From NCBI GenBank assembly GCA_937898635.1, contig CALEJW010000105.1, positions 1 through 40,745 on the forward strand: 40,745 nucleotides of DNA. Direction: 5' to 3'. A program made the translations under genes and the position numbers. Numbering within the stretch: the stretch's first letter is position 1; each line of letters starts with the position of its first letter. Shown piece after piece: positions 17,356 to 26,380 of this stretch. Below the pieces are notes generated by a model, which worked only from the letters and a program-made list of their open reading frames with translations, ran no database searches and had not been told where the DNA came from. Origin of the DNA: an uncultured Pseudomonadota bacterium (lineage in GTDB: Bacteria > Pseudomonadota > Gammaproteobacteria > Burkholderiales > Usitatibacteraceae).

Positions 17356-19782
17356 ATGGCACAGCAGAACGAGCCCCCGAACGGGCGCAACGACAGCGAC
17401 TACGATTCCACCAGCATCAAGATCCTGAAGGGCCTCGAGGCGGTGCGCAAGCGCCCGGGCATGTACATCGGGGACACCTCCGACGGCACGGGCCTGCACC
17501 ACATGGTGTTCGAGGTGGTCGACAACGCGATCGACGAGGCGCTCGCGGGGCACTGCGACGACATCAAGGTCGTGATCCACACCGACAACTCGATCTCGGT
17601 GGTGGACAACGGCCGCGGCATCCCCACCGACATCAAGGACGACGACGAGCTGAAGCGCTCGGCGGCCGAGATCGTGATGACGGAGCTGCATGCCGGCGGC
17701 AAGTTCGACCAGAACTCCTACAAGGTGTCCGGGGGCCTGCACGGCGTGGGCGTGTCCGTGGTGAACGCGCTCTCCGTCTGGCTCAAGCTGCGCGTCTGGC
17801 GCAACGGCAAGACCCACTTCATGGAATTCCACGACGGCGTGGCCGTGGAGCCCCTGAAGGTGACGGGAGAAACCGACCGCCGCGGCACCGAGGTCCACTT
17901 CCTCGCCTCGCCGGTGACCTTCAACAACATCGAGTTCCACTACGAGATCCTCGCCCGGCGCCTGCGCGAGCTCTCGTTCCTGAACAACGGCACCAAGATC
18001 GAGCTGATCGACCAGCGCACGGGCAAGAGCGAGAACTTCGCCTACTCGGGCGGCGTGAAGGGCTTCGTCGAGTACATGAACCGCTCGAAGAACGTCCTGC
18101 ACGGCAACGTCTTCCACGCGATCGGGGAGAAGGAGGGCATCACCGTCGAGGTCGCCATGCAGTGGAACGACTCCTACGGCGAGTCCGTCCAGTGCTTCAC
18201 GAACAACATCCCGCAGCGCGACGGCGGCACCCACCTCACGGGGCTGCGCACGGCGATGACCCGCACGATCAACACCTACATCGAGAAGGAGGAGATCGCC
18301 AAGAAGGCGAAGGTGGAGACCACCGGCGACGACATGCGCGAGGGTCTTACCTGCGTCCTTTCCGTGAAGGTGCCGGAACCCAAGTTCTCCTCGCAGACCA
18401 AGGACAAGCTCGTCTCCTCCGAGGTGCAGCCCGTGGTCCAGGAGATCGTCGGGCAGAAGCTGGCCGAATTCCTGCTGGAACGCCCGGCGGACGCGAAAGT
18501 GATCTGCACGAAGGTCGTGGACGCCGCGCGCGCGCGCGAGGCCGCGCGCAAGGCGCGCGAGCTGACGCGGCGCAAGGGTGTCCTGGACGGGGTGGGCCTG
18601 CCGGGCAAGCTCGCCGATTGCCAGGAGCGCGACCCGAAGCTCTGCGAGCTCTACCTCGTGGAGGGCGACTCCGCCGGCGGCTCCGCGAAGCAGGGGCGCG
18701 ACCGCAAGTTCCAGGCGATCCTGCCCCTCAAGGGCAAGATCCTCAACGTCGAGAAGGCGCGCTTCGACAAGATGCTCTCCTCCCTGGAGGTCGCCACGCT
18801 CATCACGGCCCTGGGCACGAGCATCGGCAAGGACGAGTTCAGCCTCGAGAAGCTGCGCTACCACCGCATCATCATCATGACGGACGCGGACGTGGACGGC
18901 GCGCACATCCGCACGCTGCTCCTCACGTTCTTCTACCGGCAGATGCCGGCGCTCGTGGAGAACGGCCACATCTACATCGCCCAGCCGCCGCTCTACAAGG
19001 TGAAGAGCGGCAAGGACGAGCGCTACCTGAAGGACGAGCACGCGCTCAAGTATCACCAGCTGCGCCGGGCGCTCAACGGCGCCCAGTTCGTGCCCGGCGA
19101 GGGCGCCGCACCCCTCACGGCGGAGGCCTTCGAGCGGATCGCCACCGAGTACCTCACCACGGAGGCCGTCATCGAGCGCCTCTCGCTGGGCATGGACGCG
19201 GGCGTGCTGCGGGCGCTTCTCGGCATGCCGCGCATCGAACTCGACTCGAAGGAAGGCGCGACCCGCGCCTCGAAGGCGATCTACGACGCGCTCGCCCCGG
19301 ACGCGCCCAAGGCGCACATCGAGCGCGACCCGACATCCGACGGCTGGCGGCTCAGGCTGGAGAAGATCGTGCACGGCAACCGGGTGGAGACGATCCTCGA
19401 CCACGCGTTCGTCGGCAGCGGCGACTACACGCACATCGTGAACACGGCGCAGACGCTCGCCGGGCTGGTCCAGGAGGGCGCGCAGGTAAGGCGCGGGGAG
19501 ACCGCGCGCGCGGTCCGCTCGTTCAAGGAAGGCCTGGACTGGCTGCTTTCGGAGGCGAAAGGCGGGATGTCGATCCAGCGCTACAAGGGCCTGGGCGAGA
19601 TGAACCCCGAGCAGCTCTGGGAAACCACCATGGACCCGGAAAAGCGCATCCTGCTGAAGGTGCAGGTCGAGGACGCGATCATCGCCGACGAGATCTTCTC
19701 GACGCTCATGGGGGACGACGTCGAGCCGCGCCGCCAGTTCATCGAGAACAACGCGCTGGGGGTCTCCAACCTCGACGTCTGA
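17356..19782 (+). CDS. gyrB: DNA gyrase subunit B
   Basis: ATPase subunit of gyrase, which introduces negative supercoils. 808 residues. The GHKL ATPase domain has VVDNAIDEALAGHCDD and DNGRGIPTD; the TOPRIM domain has EGDSAGGSAKQGRDRKFQA, then PLKGKILNVEKAR, and the Asp pair in MTDADVDGAHIRTL; the C-terminal part has YKGLGEMNPEQLWETTMDP. The start ATG is preceded by GGAAGAGA. It converges on topA, leaving only 30 bases between stops. Confidence 0.98.
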   Translation: MAQQNEPPNGRNDSDYDSTSIKILKGLEAVRKRPGMYIGDTSDGTGLHHMVFEVVDNAIDEALAGHCDDIKVVIHTDNSISVVDNGRGIPTDIKDDDELKRSAAEIVMTELHAGGKFDQNSYKVSGGLHGVGVSVVNALSVWLKLRVWRNGKTHFMEFHDGVAVEPLKVTGETDRRGTEVHFLASPVTFNNIEFHYEILARRLRELSFLNNGTKIELIDQRTGKSENFAYSGGVKGFVEYMNRSKNVLHGNVFHAIGEKEGITVEVAMQWNDSYGESVQCFTNNIPQRDGGTHLTGLRTAMTRTINTYIEKEEIAKKAKVETTGDDMREGLTCVLSVKVPEPKFSSQTKDKLVSSEVQPVVQEIVGQKLAEFLLERPADAKVICTKVVDAARAREAARKARELTRRKGVLDGVGLPGKLADCQERDPKLCELYLVEGDSAGGSAKQGRDRKFQAILPLKGKILNVEKARFDKMLSSLEVATLITALGTSIGKDEFSLEKLRYHRIIIMTDADVDGAHIRTLLLTFFYRQMPALVENGHIYIAQPPLYKVKSGKDERYLKDEHALKYHQLRRALNGAQFVPGEGAAPLTAEAFERIATEYLTTEAVIERLSLGMDAGVLRALLGMPRIELDSKEGATRASKAIYDALAPDAPKAHIERDPTSDGWRLRLEKIVHGNRVETILDHAFVGSGDYTHIVNTAQTLAGLVQEGAQVRRGETARAVRSFKEGLDWLLSEAKGGMSIQRYKGLGEMNPEQLWETTMDPEKRILLKVQVEDAIIADEIFSTLMGDDVEPRRQFIENNALGVSNLDV

Positions 19783-19789
19783 GTTGCCG

Positions 19790-19805
19790 GGGCGGCGTGC
19801 CGCCC
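19790..19805. terminator. GC-rich hairpin between convergent gyrB and topA
   Basis: GGGCGG and CCGCCC pair around a CGTG loop, in the 30-base gap between the two convergent stop codons. There is no T-run on either side, so this is at best a weak or Rho-assisted bidirectional stop. It is the only structure in that gap. Confidence 0.4.
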
Positions 19806-19812
19806 GCGGCGG

Positions 19813-22308
19813 CTACGCGGCGGCCTTCTTCGCCTTGGCGCCGCGGCCTTTCGAGGTCCTGGACTTCGACTTGGCGGCGATGAGCGCCACGGCCTCCTCG
19901 AGGGAGAAGGTGTCGATGGCATCCTTGTCGGGAAGCGTCGCGTTCACCTTGCCGTGCTTCACGTACGGCCCGTACTTGCCGGAATAGAGCGCGACCGTCT
20001 GGCCGTCGGCCGGATGCTTGCCGAGCACCCGCAGGGCGCCGCGCCCGCCGGCGCTCTTGGGCTCCTTGAGCAGCGCCACGGCCCGCTCCAGCCCGATGTC
20101 GAAGACGTTCTCGTCCTTCGGGATCGACTTGAAGTGCCCGTCGTGGTTCACGTAGGGACCGAATCGCCCGATCGCGGCGACGACCTTCTTGCCCGTCTCC
20201 GGGTGCGCGCCGAGGTTGCGCGGCAGCGCGAGCAGCTTCAGCGCGATCTCGAGGCTCGCGGCTTCCGGCGCGATGTTCTTCGGCAGGGACACGCGCTTGG
20301 GCTTCGCGTCGCCCTCGGCTTCGCCCAGCTGGAAGTACCACCCGTAGGGGCCCTGCAGCAGCGAGATCGCCTTGCCGGTGGCGGGGTCCGTGCCGATCTC
20401 GCGCCGGGCGGGCCCCTCCGAGGAATCGCCGCTGCCGTCGAGGTTGCGCGTGTAGTCGCACTCGGGGTACCCCGGGCAGCCGATGAAGCGGCCGCGCCGG
20501 CCCAGGCGGATCGTGAGCTTGTGGGCCTTGCACTTCGGGCAGTCCTCGTCGAGGACCTCCTGGGTGACTTCCTTGCGCGACACCGACTCCTTGTCGCCCA
20601 CCTGCGCGGAGAAGTCCTTCCAGAAGCGCTCGAGGACGGGGATCCATTCCTCCTTGCCGTTGGAGATGTCGTCGAGCTCGTCCTCGAGCTTCGCGGTGAA
20701 CTCGTAGTCCACCCAGCGCGCGAAATGCTCGGTGAGGAACTTGTTCACCACGCGGCCGACGTCGGTGGGCTGGAAGCGCTTCTTTTCCAGCACCACGTAC
20801 TCCCGGTTCTGCAGCGTGGAGATGATCGAGGCGTACGTCGAGGGGCGTCCGATGCCGTACTGTTCCAGGGCCTTCACGAGGCTCGCCTCGGAGTAGCGGG
20901 GCGGGGGCTGGGTGAAGTGCTGCTCGCCATAGAGCTTGAGGATGGGCACCGTGTCGCCCTTTTCCAGCGGGGGCAGCCTCCGGTTTTCCTCCTCGACGGT
21001 GTCGTCCACGTCCTCGTGGTACACGGCGTAGAAGCCCGGAAAGACCATGGTCTGGCCGGTGGCGCGGAACACGTTGCCGGGGCCTCCGACGCCGAAATCG
21101 ACCGCGACCGTGTCGAACTTGGCGGGCGTCATCTGGCAGGAGAGCGCCCGCTTCCAGATCATCTCGTAGAGCTTTCGCTGCTCGTCGTTGAGGTACGGGG
21201 CGACCGACTCGGGGGAGCGCGCGATCGAGGTCGGCCGGATCGCCTCGTGGGCCTCCTGCGCGTTCTTCGCCGTGCTCTTGTAGGCGATGGGCGACTTCGG
21301 CAGGTAGTCCGAGCCGTAGTGCTTCGTGATGTAGCCGCGGATCTCCGAGACCGCCTCCTTCGAGAGGCTCACGGAGTCCGTGCGCATGTAGGTGATGAGG
21401 CCGGTTACCGCCTTGCCGAGCGAGACGCCCTCGTAGAGGCTCTGCGCGACCTTCATCGCGCGGTCGGTGGAGAAGCCGAGCTTTCGCACCGCTTCCTGCT
21501 GCAGCGTCGACGTGGTGAAGGGCGGCGCGGGAGAGCGGAGCTTGCGCTTCTTCTCGATCTCGGTGACGCGAGCCGTCGACCTGGCGTGCGACTCCAGGAA
21601 GCCGGTGATCTCGGCGTTCCTCGCCGCATCGCCGATCGCGAACTGGTCGAGCTTTTCGCCGCGGAAGTGCGTGAGCTTCGCCGTGAAGGGGGTCTTCGCC
21701 TTCTCGGCGTCGAAGTGCACCGACCAGTACTCCCGCGTCACGAACTTGTCGATCTCGATCTCTCGCTCGACGATGAGGCGAAGCGCCGGGCTCTGCACGC
21801 GCCCCGCGGAGAGGCCGCGGCGGATCTTCTTCCAGAGCAGCGGCGAGAGGTTGAAGCCCACCAGGTAGTCGAGCGCCCGCCGCGCCTGCTGGGCGTTGAC
21901 CAGCTCCATCGAGATGTCGCGCGGATTGGCCACTGCCTCCTTCACCGCGCCTTCCGTGATCTCGTAGAAGACGACCCGCTTGAGCTTCTTGCCCTTGAGC
22001 GCCCGACGGGACTTGAGGATCTCCGAGAGGTGCCAGGCGATCGCTTCGCCTTCCCGGTCCGGGTCCGTCGCGAGGAGGATCGTGTCGGCGTCCTTCACCG
22101 CCTTCGCGATCGCGTCCACGTGCTTCTCGTTGCGGTCGATGATCTCGTACTTCATGCGGAAGTCGTCGTCCGGGTCCACGGCGCCCGTCTTCGGGACGAG
22201 GTCGCGCACGTGTCCGTAGGACGCGAGGATCTCGAAGTCCTTGCCGAGGTACTTCTTGAGCGTCTTCGCCTTCGAGGGCGACTCGACGATGAGCAGATGT
22301 GAGGCCAT
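19813..22308 (-). CDS. topA: DNA topoisomerase I
   Basis: Type IA enzyme that relaxes negative supercoils. 831 residues, starting MASHLLIVESPSKAKTLKKY. The TOPRIM acidic residues are in TDPDREGEAIAW (about 81-92), and the active-site tyrosine is Tyr307 in ITYMRTDS. One four-cysteine zinc finger (CPKC, then CPGYPEC) is near 600, followed by two topoisomerase C-terminal repeats (each with GRFGPYV or GKYGPYVK). The C-terminus is a Lys/Ala-rich tail as in many betaproteobacteria. It starts 22 bases after dprA. Confidence 0.98.
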   Translation of the reverse strand: MASHLLIVESPSKAKTLKKYLGKDFEILASYGHVRDLVPKTGAVDPDDDFRMKYEIIDRNEKHVDAIAKAVKDADTILLATDPDREGEAIAWHLSEILKSRRALKGKKLKRVVFYEITEGAVKEAVANPRDISMELVNAQQARRALDYLVGFNLSPLLWKKIRRGLSAGRVQSPALRLIVEREIEIDKFVTREYWSVHFDAEKAKTPFTAKLTHFRGEKLDQFAIGDAARNAEITGFLESHARSTARVTEIEKKRKLRSPAPPFTTSTLQQEAVRKLGFSTDRAMKVAQSLYEGVSLGKAVTGLITYMRTDSVSLSKEAVSEIRGYITKHYGSDYLPKSPIAYKSTAKNAQEAHEAIRPTSIARSPESVAPYLNDEQRKLYEMIWKRALSCQMTPAKFDTVAVDFGVGGPGNVFRATGQTMVFPGFYAVYHEDVDDTVEEENRRLPPLEKGDTVPILKLYGEQHFTQPPPRYSEASLVKALEQYGIGRPSTYASIISTLQNREYVVLEKKRFQPTDVGRVVNKFLTEHFARWVDYEFTAKLEDELDDISNGKEEWIPVLERFWKDFSAQVGDKESVSRKEVTQEVLDEDCPKCKAHKLTIRLGRRGRFIGCPGYPECDYTRNLDGSGDSSEGPARREIGTDPATGKAISLLQGPYGWYFQLGEAEGDAKPKRVSLPKNIAPEAASLEIALKLLALPRNLGAHPETGKKVVAAIGRFGPYVNHDGHFKSIPKDENVFDIGLERAVALLKEPKSAGGRGALRVLGKHPADGQTVALYSGKYGPYVKHGKVNATLPDKDAIDTFSLEEAVALIAAKSKSRTSKGRGAKAKKAAA

Positions 22309-22330
22309 GGGAGCGTTCAGGGCGGTCGAT

Positions 22331-23479
22331 TCATTCTATAACGCGGGGATCGGCGGACCGCGAGCGGGCCGGATCGGGGGCACAGGGTACAGCAAGTTGG
22401 CGATAGAGCCCGCCCGGCAGTCGTTCGAGGCGCCCTTCCAGCTCGAGCTGCGTGAGCCGCGCGGCGACGGCCGCGGCCTCGATGCCCGTGCGTCCGGAAA
22501 GCGTGTCGAGGCTCGCGGGCGCGTAGCCCAGCGCCTCGAGGATCGGGTCCGCGGGCCCTGACTCCCCGTCGCGTTCGCTGCGCCCGGGATCCGGCGCGGC
22601 TTGCACGCCCAGCTCCGCGAGGAGGTCGTCCGCCGACTCGACGAGCTTCGCGCCCTGCTTGATCAGCCAGTGGCATCCCTTGGAAAGCGGCGAGTGGATC
22701 GAGCCGGGGATCGCGAAGACGTCGCGGCCCTGGTCCAGCGCGAGGCGCGCGGTGGTGAGGGAGCCGCTTTTCAGGGCGGCCTCGACCACGAGGACGCCGC
22801 GCGAGAGGCCGCTGATGATCCGGTTGCGTCGCGGAAAATTCCCCGCCACGGGCGGGGTGCCCAGTGCGAACTCCGAAACGAGCGTCCCGCGCGCGGCGAG
22901 CGCGTGGGCGAGGTCGCGGTTGGCGGCGGGGTAGACGCGATCGAGTCCGGTGCCCACCACCGCGATGCTCGAATGCGGCCCATCGAGGCCGCCGCGGTGC
23001 GCGGCGGCGTCGATGCCGAGGGCAAGGCCGCTTACCACCACGTGGCCCGCGTCCGACAAGGCCAGGGCGAACTGCCGGGCGTCCGCCTCGCCCTGGCGCG
23101 TGGCATTGCGGCTGCCGACGATCGCGATCGCGGGGCGGTTGAGGAGCCTCGTGTCCCCGACCGCGAAGAGGACGGTCGGCGGATCCGGGATCTGCAGGAG
23201 CGCTTGCGGATACGACTCGTCGCCCAGGGCGAGGAGATGGTGTCCGGGCGTCTCGAGCCACGCGACCGTGTCCGCGAGAAGTTCCGGCGCGGGCCCCGCG
23301 CGGAGCGCGTCGGCGCTTGCGCGATCGATCACGCGCTCGAGGGCGGCACTGCCTGCGCAAAGCGCGGCCGCGGGCGAACCGAAGGCCCGGAGGAGGGCGC
23401 GTTGCGCCGAACCGGCGATGCCGGGGACGAGGCAAAGGCGAAGCCAGTCGGTCGCGTCGGCGCGCAAGGGAGCGGTCAC
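22331..23479 (-). CDS. dprA: DNA processing protein DprA
   Basis: Loads RecA on incoming single strands in natural transformation. 382 residues from a GTG start at 23479. The Rossmann-like core reads IAIVGSRNATRQGEADARQF, then VVVSGLALGIDAAAHRGGL, with GNFPRRNRIISGLS and GSLTTARLALDQGRDVFAIPG further on. A winged-helix DprA-type C-terminal domain (about 315-368) is present. It is the first gene of a dprA-topA unit, separated from the upstream LysM gene by a hairpin terminator. dprA alone does not prove competence. Confidence 0.96.
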   Translation of the reverse strand: MTAPLRADATDWLRLCLVPGIAGSAQRALLRAFGSPAAALCAGSAALERVIDRASADALRAGPAPELLADTVAWLETPGHHLLALGDESYPQALLQIPDPPTVLFAVGDTRLLNRPAIAIVGSRNATRQGEADARQFALALSDAGHVVVSGLALGIDAAAHRGGLDGPHSSIAVVGTGLDRVYPAANRDLAHALAARGTLVSEFALGTPPVAGNFPRRNRIISGLSRGVLVVEAALKSGSLTTARLALDQGRDVFAIPGSIHSPLSKGCHWLIKQGAKLVESADDLLAELGVQAAPDPGRSERDGESGPADPILEALGYAPASLDTLSGRTGIEAAAVAARLTQLELEGRLERLPGGLYRQLAVPCAPDPARSRSADPRVIE

Positions 23480-23552
23480 GGCGGGGTTCGGGAAGGGGGG
23501 GTGATCCTACAACGGACGGGGTAAGGCGCGCGCTGACGCGGCCCGAAACGAT

Positions 23553-23574
23553 CGCGGGGGCCGAGGCCCCCGCG
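23553..23574 (-). terminator. Hairpin terminator downstream of the LysM gene
   Basis: A perfect inverted repeat: CGCGGGGGC pairs with GCCCCCGCG around a four-base CGAG loop, 24 bases past the LysM stop. It is followed on the minus strand by ATCGTTTCGG, a short, imperfect T-run. The very stable stem suggests an end of transcription before dprA. Sequence 23480-23552 on the far side holds no other clear feature. Confidence 0.6.
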
Positions 23575-23598
23575 GTTTCCTGCGCCCTGCGTGGCGGG

Positions 23599-24789
23599 TC
23601 AGGGCGTCTGGACGATGTCGCCGACGGAGATGGGCTTCACGCTCCTGAGGACCATCCCGTAGGAAAGCTTCTCGAACGTGCGGAAGACGAAGACGAGGCC
23701 GCTGCGCTCGTCGGGCAGCACGAGGGCATCGCTCGCCGGCGTGGCGGCCGCGGGAGCGGCCGGATCCGCATTGGCGATGCGCGTATCCGGGACGACCGGC
23801 ACGGGCTTTATTTCGACGTTCGTCTTGCCGAATCCGAGGATGTCGCCGATGAGCGGCGGCCGGTTGTTGCGCACGAGCTGGTCGCCGCGGCGCATCGTGG
23901 CCAGCACGTGTCCCACTTCGACGCCGTCGCGCGAGCCGCGGTTGATGGAGACGATCGAGTATTGCGAGATGTCCGCGACGCTGCCGCGCACGGAGAGGAT
24001 CACGCCCTTGATGGGCTTGTCGGGCGCGCGCGGAATGTACGAGGGGAACGAGACTTCGCGGGCGGGCACCAGGCGGTCGTTCTGGTTGATCTCCTGCTTG
24101 GCGCGGGTGATCTCGACCGTGCTCGGGGAGCCGAAACGCTTCACGCGTGCGTCGCCCACGTGGATCGCCTCGAAGCCCAGGATTTCGCCGGTATCCGGGT
24201 CGGTGAGCGTCTCGCCCGGGCGGAAGATCTGCCAGTTGATGGCGTCTCCGGCCCGCATTCCGGATACGTAGGCCGTGTTGCCCGCCCCGATGATGACGCG
24301 CTCTTCCTCCGTCGCGACGATGCGCGGGAACGAGTCCATCGCGCCCGGCTCGACCACGAGCGGCTGCGTGAGGAACGGCCCGATGGCGGTGCCGGGGATG
24401 GTGGGGACGGCGGTAGCCAGGGGCGCGATCCGGGTCCGGGGCTGGAGCCTCACGACGTTGCCCTCGGCAATCGCGCCGCCGGCGATGAGCGAGAGGCTGG
24501 GCGAGAGGCCCGACCGGTCGAGACGGATGATGTCGCCGGGATAGATGAGGTGCGGGTTCTTGATCTGCTCCCGGTTCATCTGCCAGATCTGCGGCCACTT
24601 CCAGGGCTCCTTGAGGAACCGGCCGGAGATCGCCCAGAGCGTATCGCCCTTCTGGACGGTGTACTCGGAAGGGGCGTCGGCCTGGAGGTCGTTCATCGAG
24701 GCGGTCGCGGGGGCGCTCGCCTGGGATGACGCCAGTCCCGGAACCAAACTGGCCGAAGCGACGACTAACGCTATAATGAGCTTTCGCAT
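23599..24789 (-). CDS. Exported LysM-domain protein
   Basis: 396 residues with an N-terminal signal peptide (MRKLIIALVVASASLVPGLA, likely cut near SSQA). One LysM domain at about 43-92 (YTVQKGDTLWAISGRFLKEP, then IYPGDIIRL) should bind peptidoglycan. The rest is a long, mostly beta-type region I cannot assign to a named fold. Family members of this layout sit between dprA and def in many betaproteobacteria. It diverges from def across a 117-base gap with two hairpins. Exact function unknown; cell-envelope role inferred. Confidence 0.85.
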   Translation of the reverse strand: MRKLIIALVVASASLVPGLASSQASAPATASMNDLQADAPSEYTVQKGDTLWAISGRFLKEPWKWPQIWQMNREQIKNPHLIYPGDIIRLDRSGLSPSLSLIAGGAIAEGNVVRLQPRTRIAPLATAVPTIPGTAIGPFLTQPLVVEPGAMDSFPRIVATEEERVIIGAGNTAYVSGMRAGDAINWQIFRPGETLTDPDTGEILGFEAIHVGDARVKRFGSPSTVEITRAKQEINQNDRLVPAREVSFPSYIPRAPDKPIKGVILSVRGSVADISQYSIVSINRGSRDGVEVGHVLATMRRGDQLVRNNRPPLIGDILGFGKTNVEIKPVPVVPDTRIANADPAAPAAATPASDALVLPDERSGLVFVFRTFEKLSYGMVLRSVKPISVGDIVQTP

Positions 24790-24809
24790 CGCGGCTCTCT
24801 CTTTTTGGG

Positions 24810-24858
24810 ATATGGGGCAGGACCCATATTCTGAAAAAGGCTTACGTCCCCTTTTTCA
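24810..24858. promoter_or_regulatory. Two adjacent inverted repeats between LysM gene and def
   Basis: Hairpin 1 pairs ATATGGG (24810-24816) with CCCATAT (24823-24829). Hairpin 2 pairs TGAAAAAGG (24832-24840) with CCTTTTTCA (24850-24858) across a nine-base loop. Both are perfect. They lie in the leader of the LysM gene and upstream of def, so they could be operators or leader-RNA structures. A perfect TATAAT on the plus strand (24772-24777, inside the LysM gene) might serve def, but its -35 (CTGGCC) is poor. Confidence 0.45.
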
Positions 24859-24906
24859 AGTAGTGCGGTAAATTCTGCGCTTAATCTGTTCTATTCGCAA
24901 GCATTT

Positions 24907-25410
24907 ATGGCCATTCTCGATATCCTCCAGTACCCCGACCCGAGGCTGCACCTGCCGGCGGCCCGCGTCGAGAACATCGACGAAGCGACCCGGAAGCTGG
25001 TCTCCGACCTCGCCGAAACCATGTACGCCGCCGAAGGGGTCGGCCTGGCCGCGACGCAGGTGAATGTCCACCTGCAGGTGCTGGTCATTGACGTGAGCCC
25101 CGACCGGACCGACCTCCGGGTGTTCATCAACCCGGAAATCATCCGCCGGGAGGGGGTGGTGCTCACCCAGGAGGGCTGCCTTTCGGTGCCGGGCATCTAC
25201 GACAACGTGGAACGGGCCGAAAGCGTGACCGTCACCGCCCTGGACGCCAACGGCTCCCGGTTCACCCTGAACGCCTCGGGCCTGCTGGCCTCCTGCGTCC
25301 AGCACGAGATGGACCACCTCCAGGGCAAGGTCTTCGTCGAGCACCTCTCGGAGCTCAAGCAGAACCGCATCCGCGCCAAGCTCAAGAAGCGCCAGCGCAA
25401 GGCCGCCTAG
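24907..25410 (+). CDS. def: Peptide deformylase
   Basis: Metal-dependent hydrolase that removes the formyl group from nascent N-terminal methionine. 167 residues with all three motifs: GVGLAATQ (44-51), EGCLSVPG with metal ligand Cys91, and QHEMDHLQG with ligands His133 and His137 around Glu134. The C-terminal tail is basic, as in Gram-negative type I enzymes. First gene of the def-fmt-rsmB run; fmt begins eight bases after its stop. Confidence 0.98.
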   Translation: MAILDILQYPDPRLHLPAARVENIDEATRKLVSDLAETMYAAEGVGLAATQVNVHLQVLVIDVSPDRTDLRVFINPEIIRREGVVLTQEGCLSVPGIYDNVERAESVTVTALDANGSRFTLNASGLLASCVQHEMDHLQGKVFVEHLSELKQNRIRAKLKKRQRKAA

Positions 25411-25417
25411 CTTCCGC

Positions 25418-26353
25418 TTGCGCCTCGTCTTCGCGGGCACCCCCCCATTCGCCGCGAACGCCCTGCGTGCGCTCCATGCCGCGGGGCACGATGTCGCGCT
25501 GGTCCTTACCCAACCGGATCGACCCTCGGGCAGGGGCATGAAGGAAAGGCCCGGCGCAGTCGCGGTCCTCGCGGGCGACCTCGGCCTCGCGGTCGCGAAG
25601 CCCCCCTCCCTCAAGTCCCCCGAGGCGATCGCCCCGGTCGTCGATTCGCACCCCGAAGCCATCGTGGTCGCGGCCTACGGGCTGATCCTTCCAAAGTCAG
25701 TGCTCGCTATCCCCCCCAAGGGTTGCCTGAACATCCACGCCTCCCTCCTGCCGCGCTGGCGAGGAGCGGCGCCGATCCCGAGGGCGATCCTCGCGGGAGA
25801 TCAAGAGACGGGCGTGGCGATCATGGTCATGGAGCCGGGACTCGATACGGGACCGGTGCTGCTGGAGAAGCGCGAGCCGATCCGCCCGACGGACACGGCG
25901 GGAACCCTCACGGAGCGGCTGTCGGCGCTCGGCGCGGAAGCCATCGTCGAGGCGCTTGCGCGCCTCGACTCCCTCGAGCCGAGACCCCAGGACGCCGCGC
26001 GGGCCACCTATGCCGGGAAGCTCGCGAAGTCCGAGGCCGCCCTCGACTGGCGCCGCGATGCCGCCCGGCTGGACCGCCAGATCCGGGCGTTCAACCCGTT
26101 TCCCGGTGCCGAAACCGGACTGGGAGGCGAAGCGCTCAAGGTCTGGGGGGCGATTCCTGCGGCAGCGAGTGGATCTCCCGGTACGGTGGTGGGGCTCGAT
26201 GAAGGGCGCCCCGTCGTCGCTTGCGGAAGCGGAGCGCTAGTGCTCACTCTGGTTCAACGCCCCGGTTCCCGTCGCATGGACACCGTCGAGTTCCTGAGGG
26301 GTCGGCCAATGCCTCCGGGAACTCGGCTGGAGGGCGTGGCCAGGCCTGCCTGA
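25418..26353 (+). CDS. fmt: Methionyl-tRNA formyltransferase
   Basis: Formylates initiator Met-tRNA with 10-formyl-THF; its product's formyl group is later removed by Def. 311 residues. The catalytic region reads NIHASLLPRWRGAAPI (Asn105, His107) and the DTG motif has Asp143 (PGLDTGPVLL). The C-terminal OB-like tRNA-binding domain follows from about 205. The start is a TTG at 25418; MRLVFAGTPPFAA is the conserved N-terminus, so this rare start is well supported. No strong Shine-Dalgarno precedes it. Confidence 0.97.
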   Translation: MRLVFAGTPPFAANALRALHAAGHDVALVLTQPDRPSGRGMKERPGAVAVLAGDLGLAVAKPPSLKSPEAIAPVVDSHPEAIVVAAYGLILPKSVLAIPPKGCLNIHASLLPRWRGAAPIPRAILAGDQETGVAIMVMEPGLDTGPVLLEKREPIRPTDTAGTLTERLSALGAEAIVEALARLDSLEPRPQDAARATYAGKLAKSEAALDWRRDAARLDRQIRAFNPFPGAETGLGGEALKVWGAIPAAASGSPGTVVGLDEGRPVVACGSGALVLTLVQRPGSRRMDTVEFLRGRPMPPGTRLEGVARPA

Positions 26354-26380
26354 AGGCCCTTCGACTGCGCCGATAAAGCC

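Noticed and set aside
17314..19434. A 706-codon minus-strand open frame opposite gyrB
   Set aside because: Low-complexity Arg/His/Leu/Val-rich composition typical of antisense frames in GC-rich DNA; gyrB on the plus strand is unmistakable.
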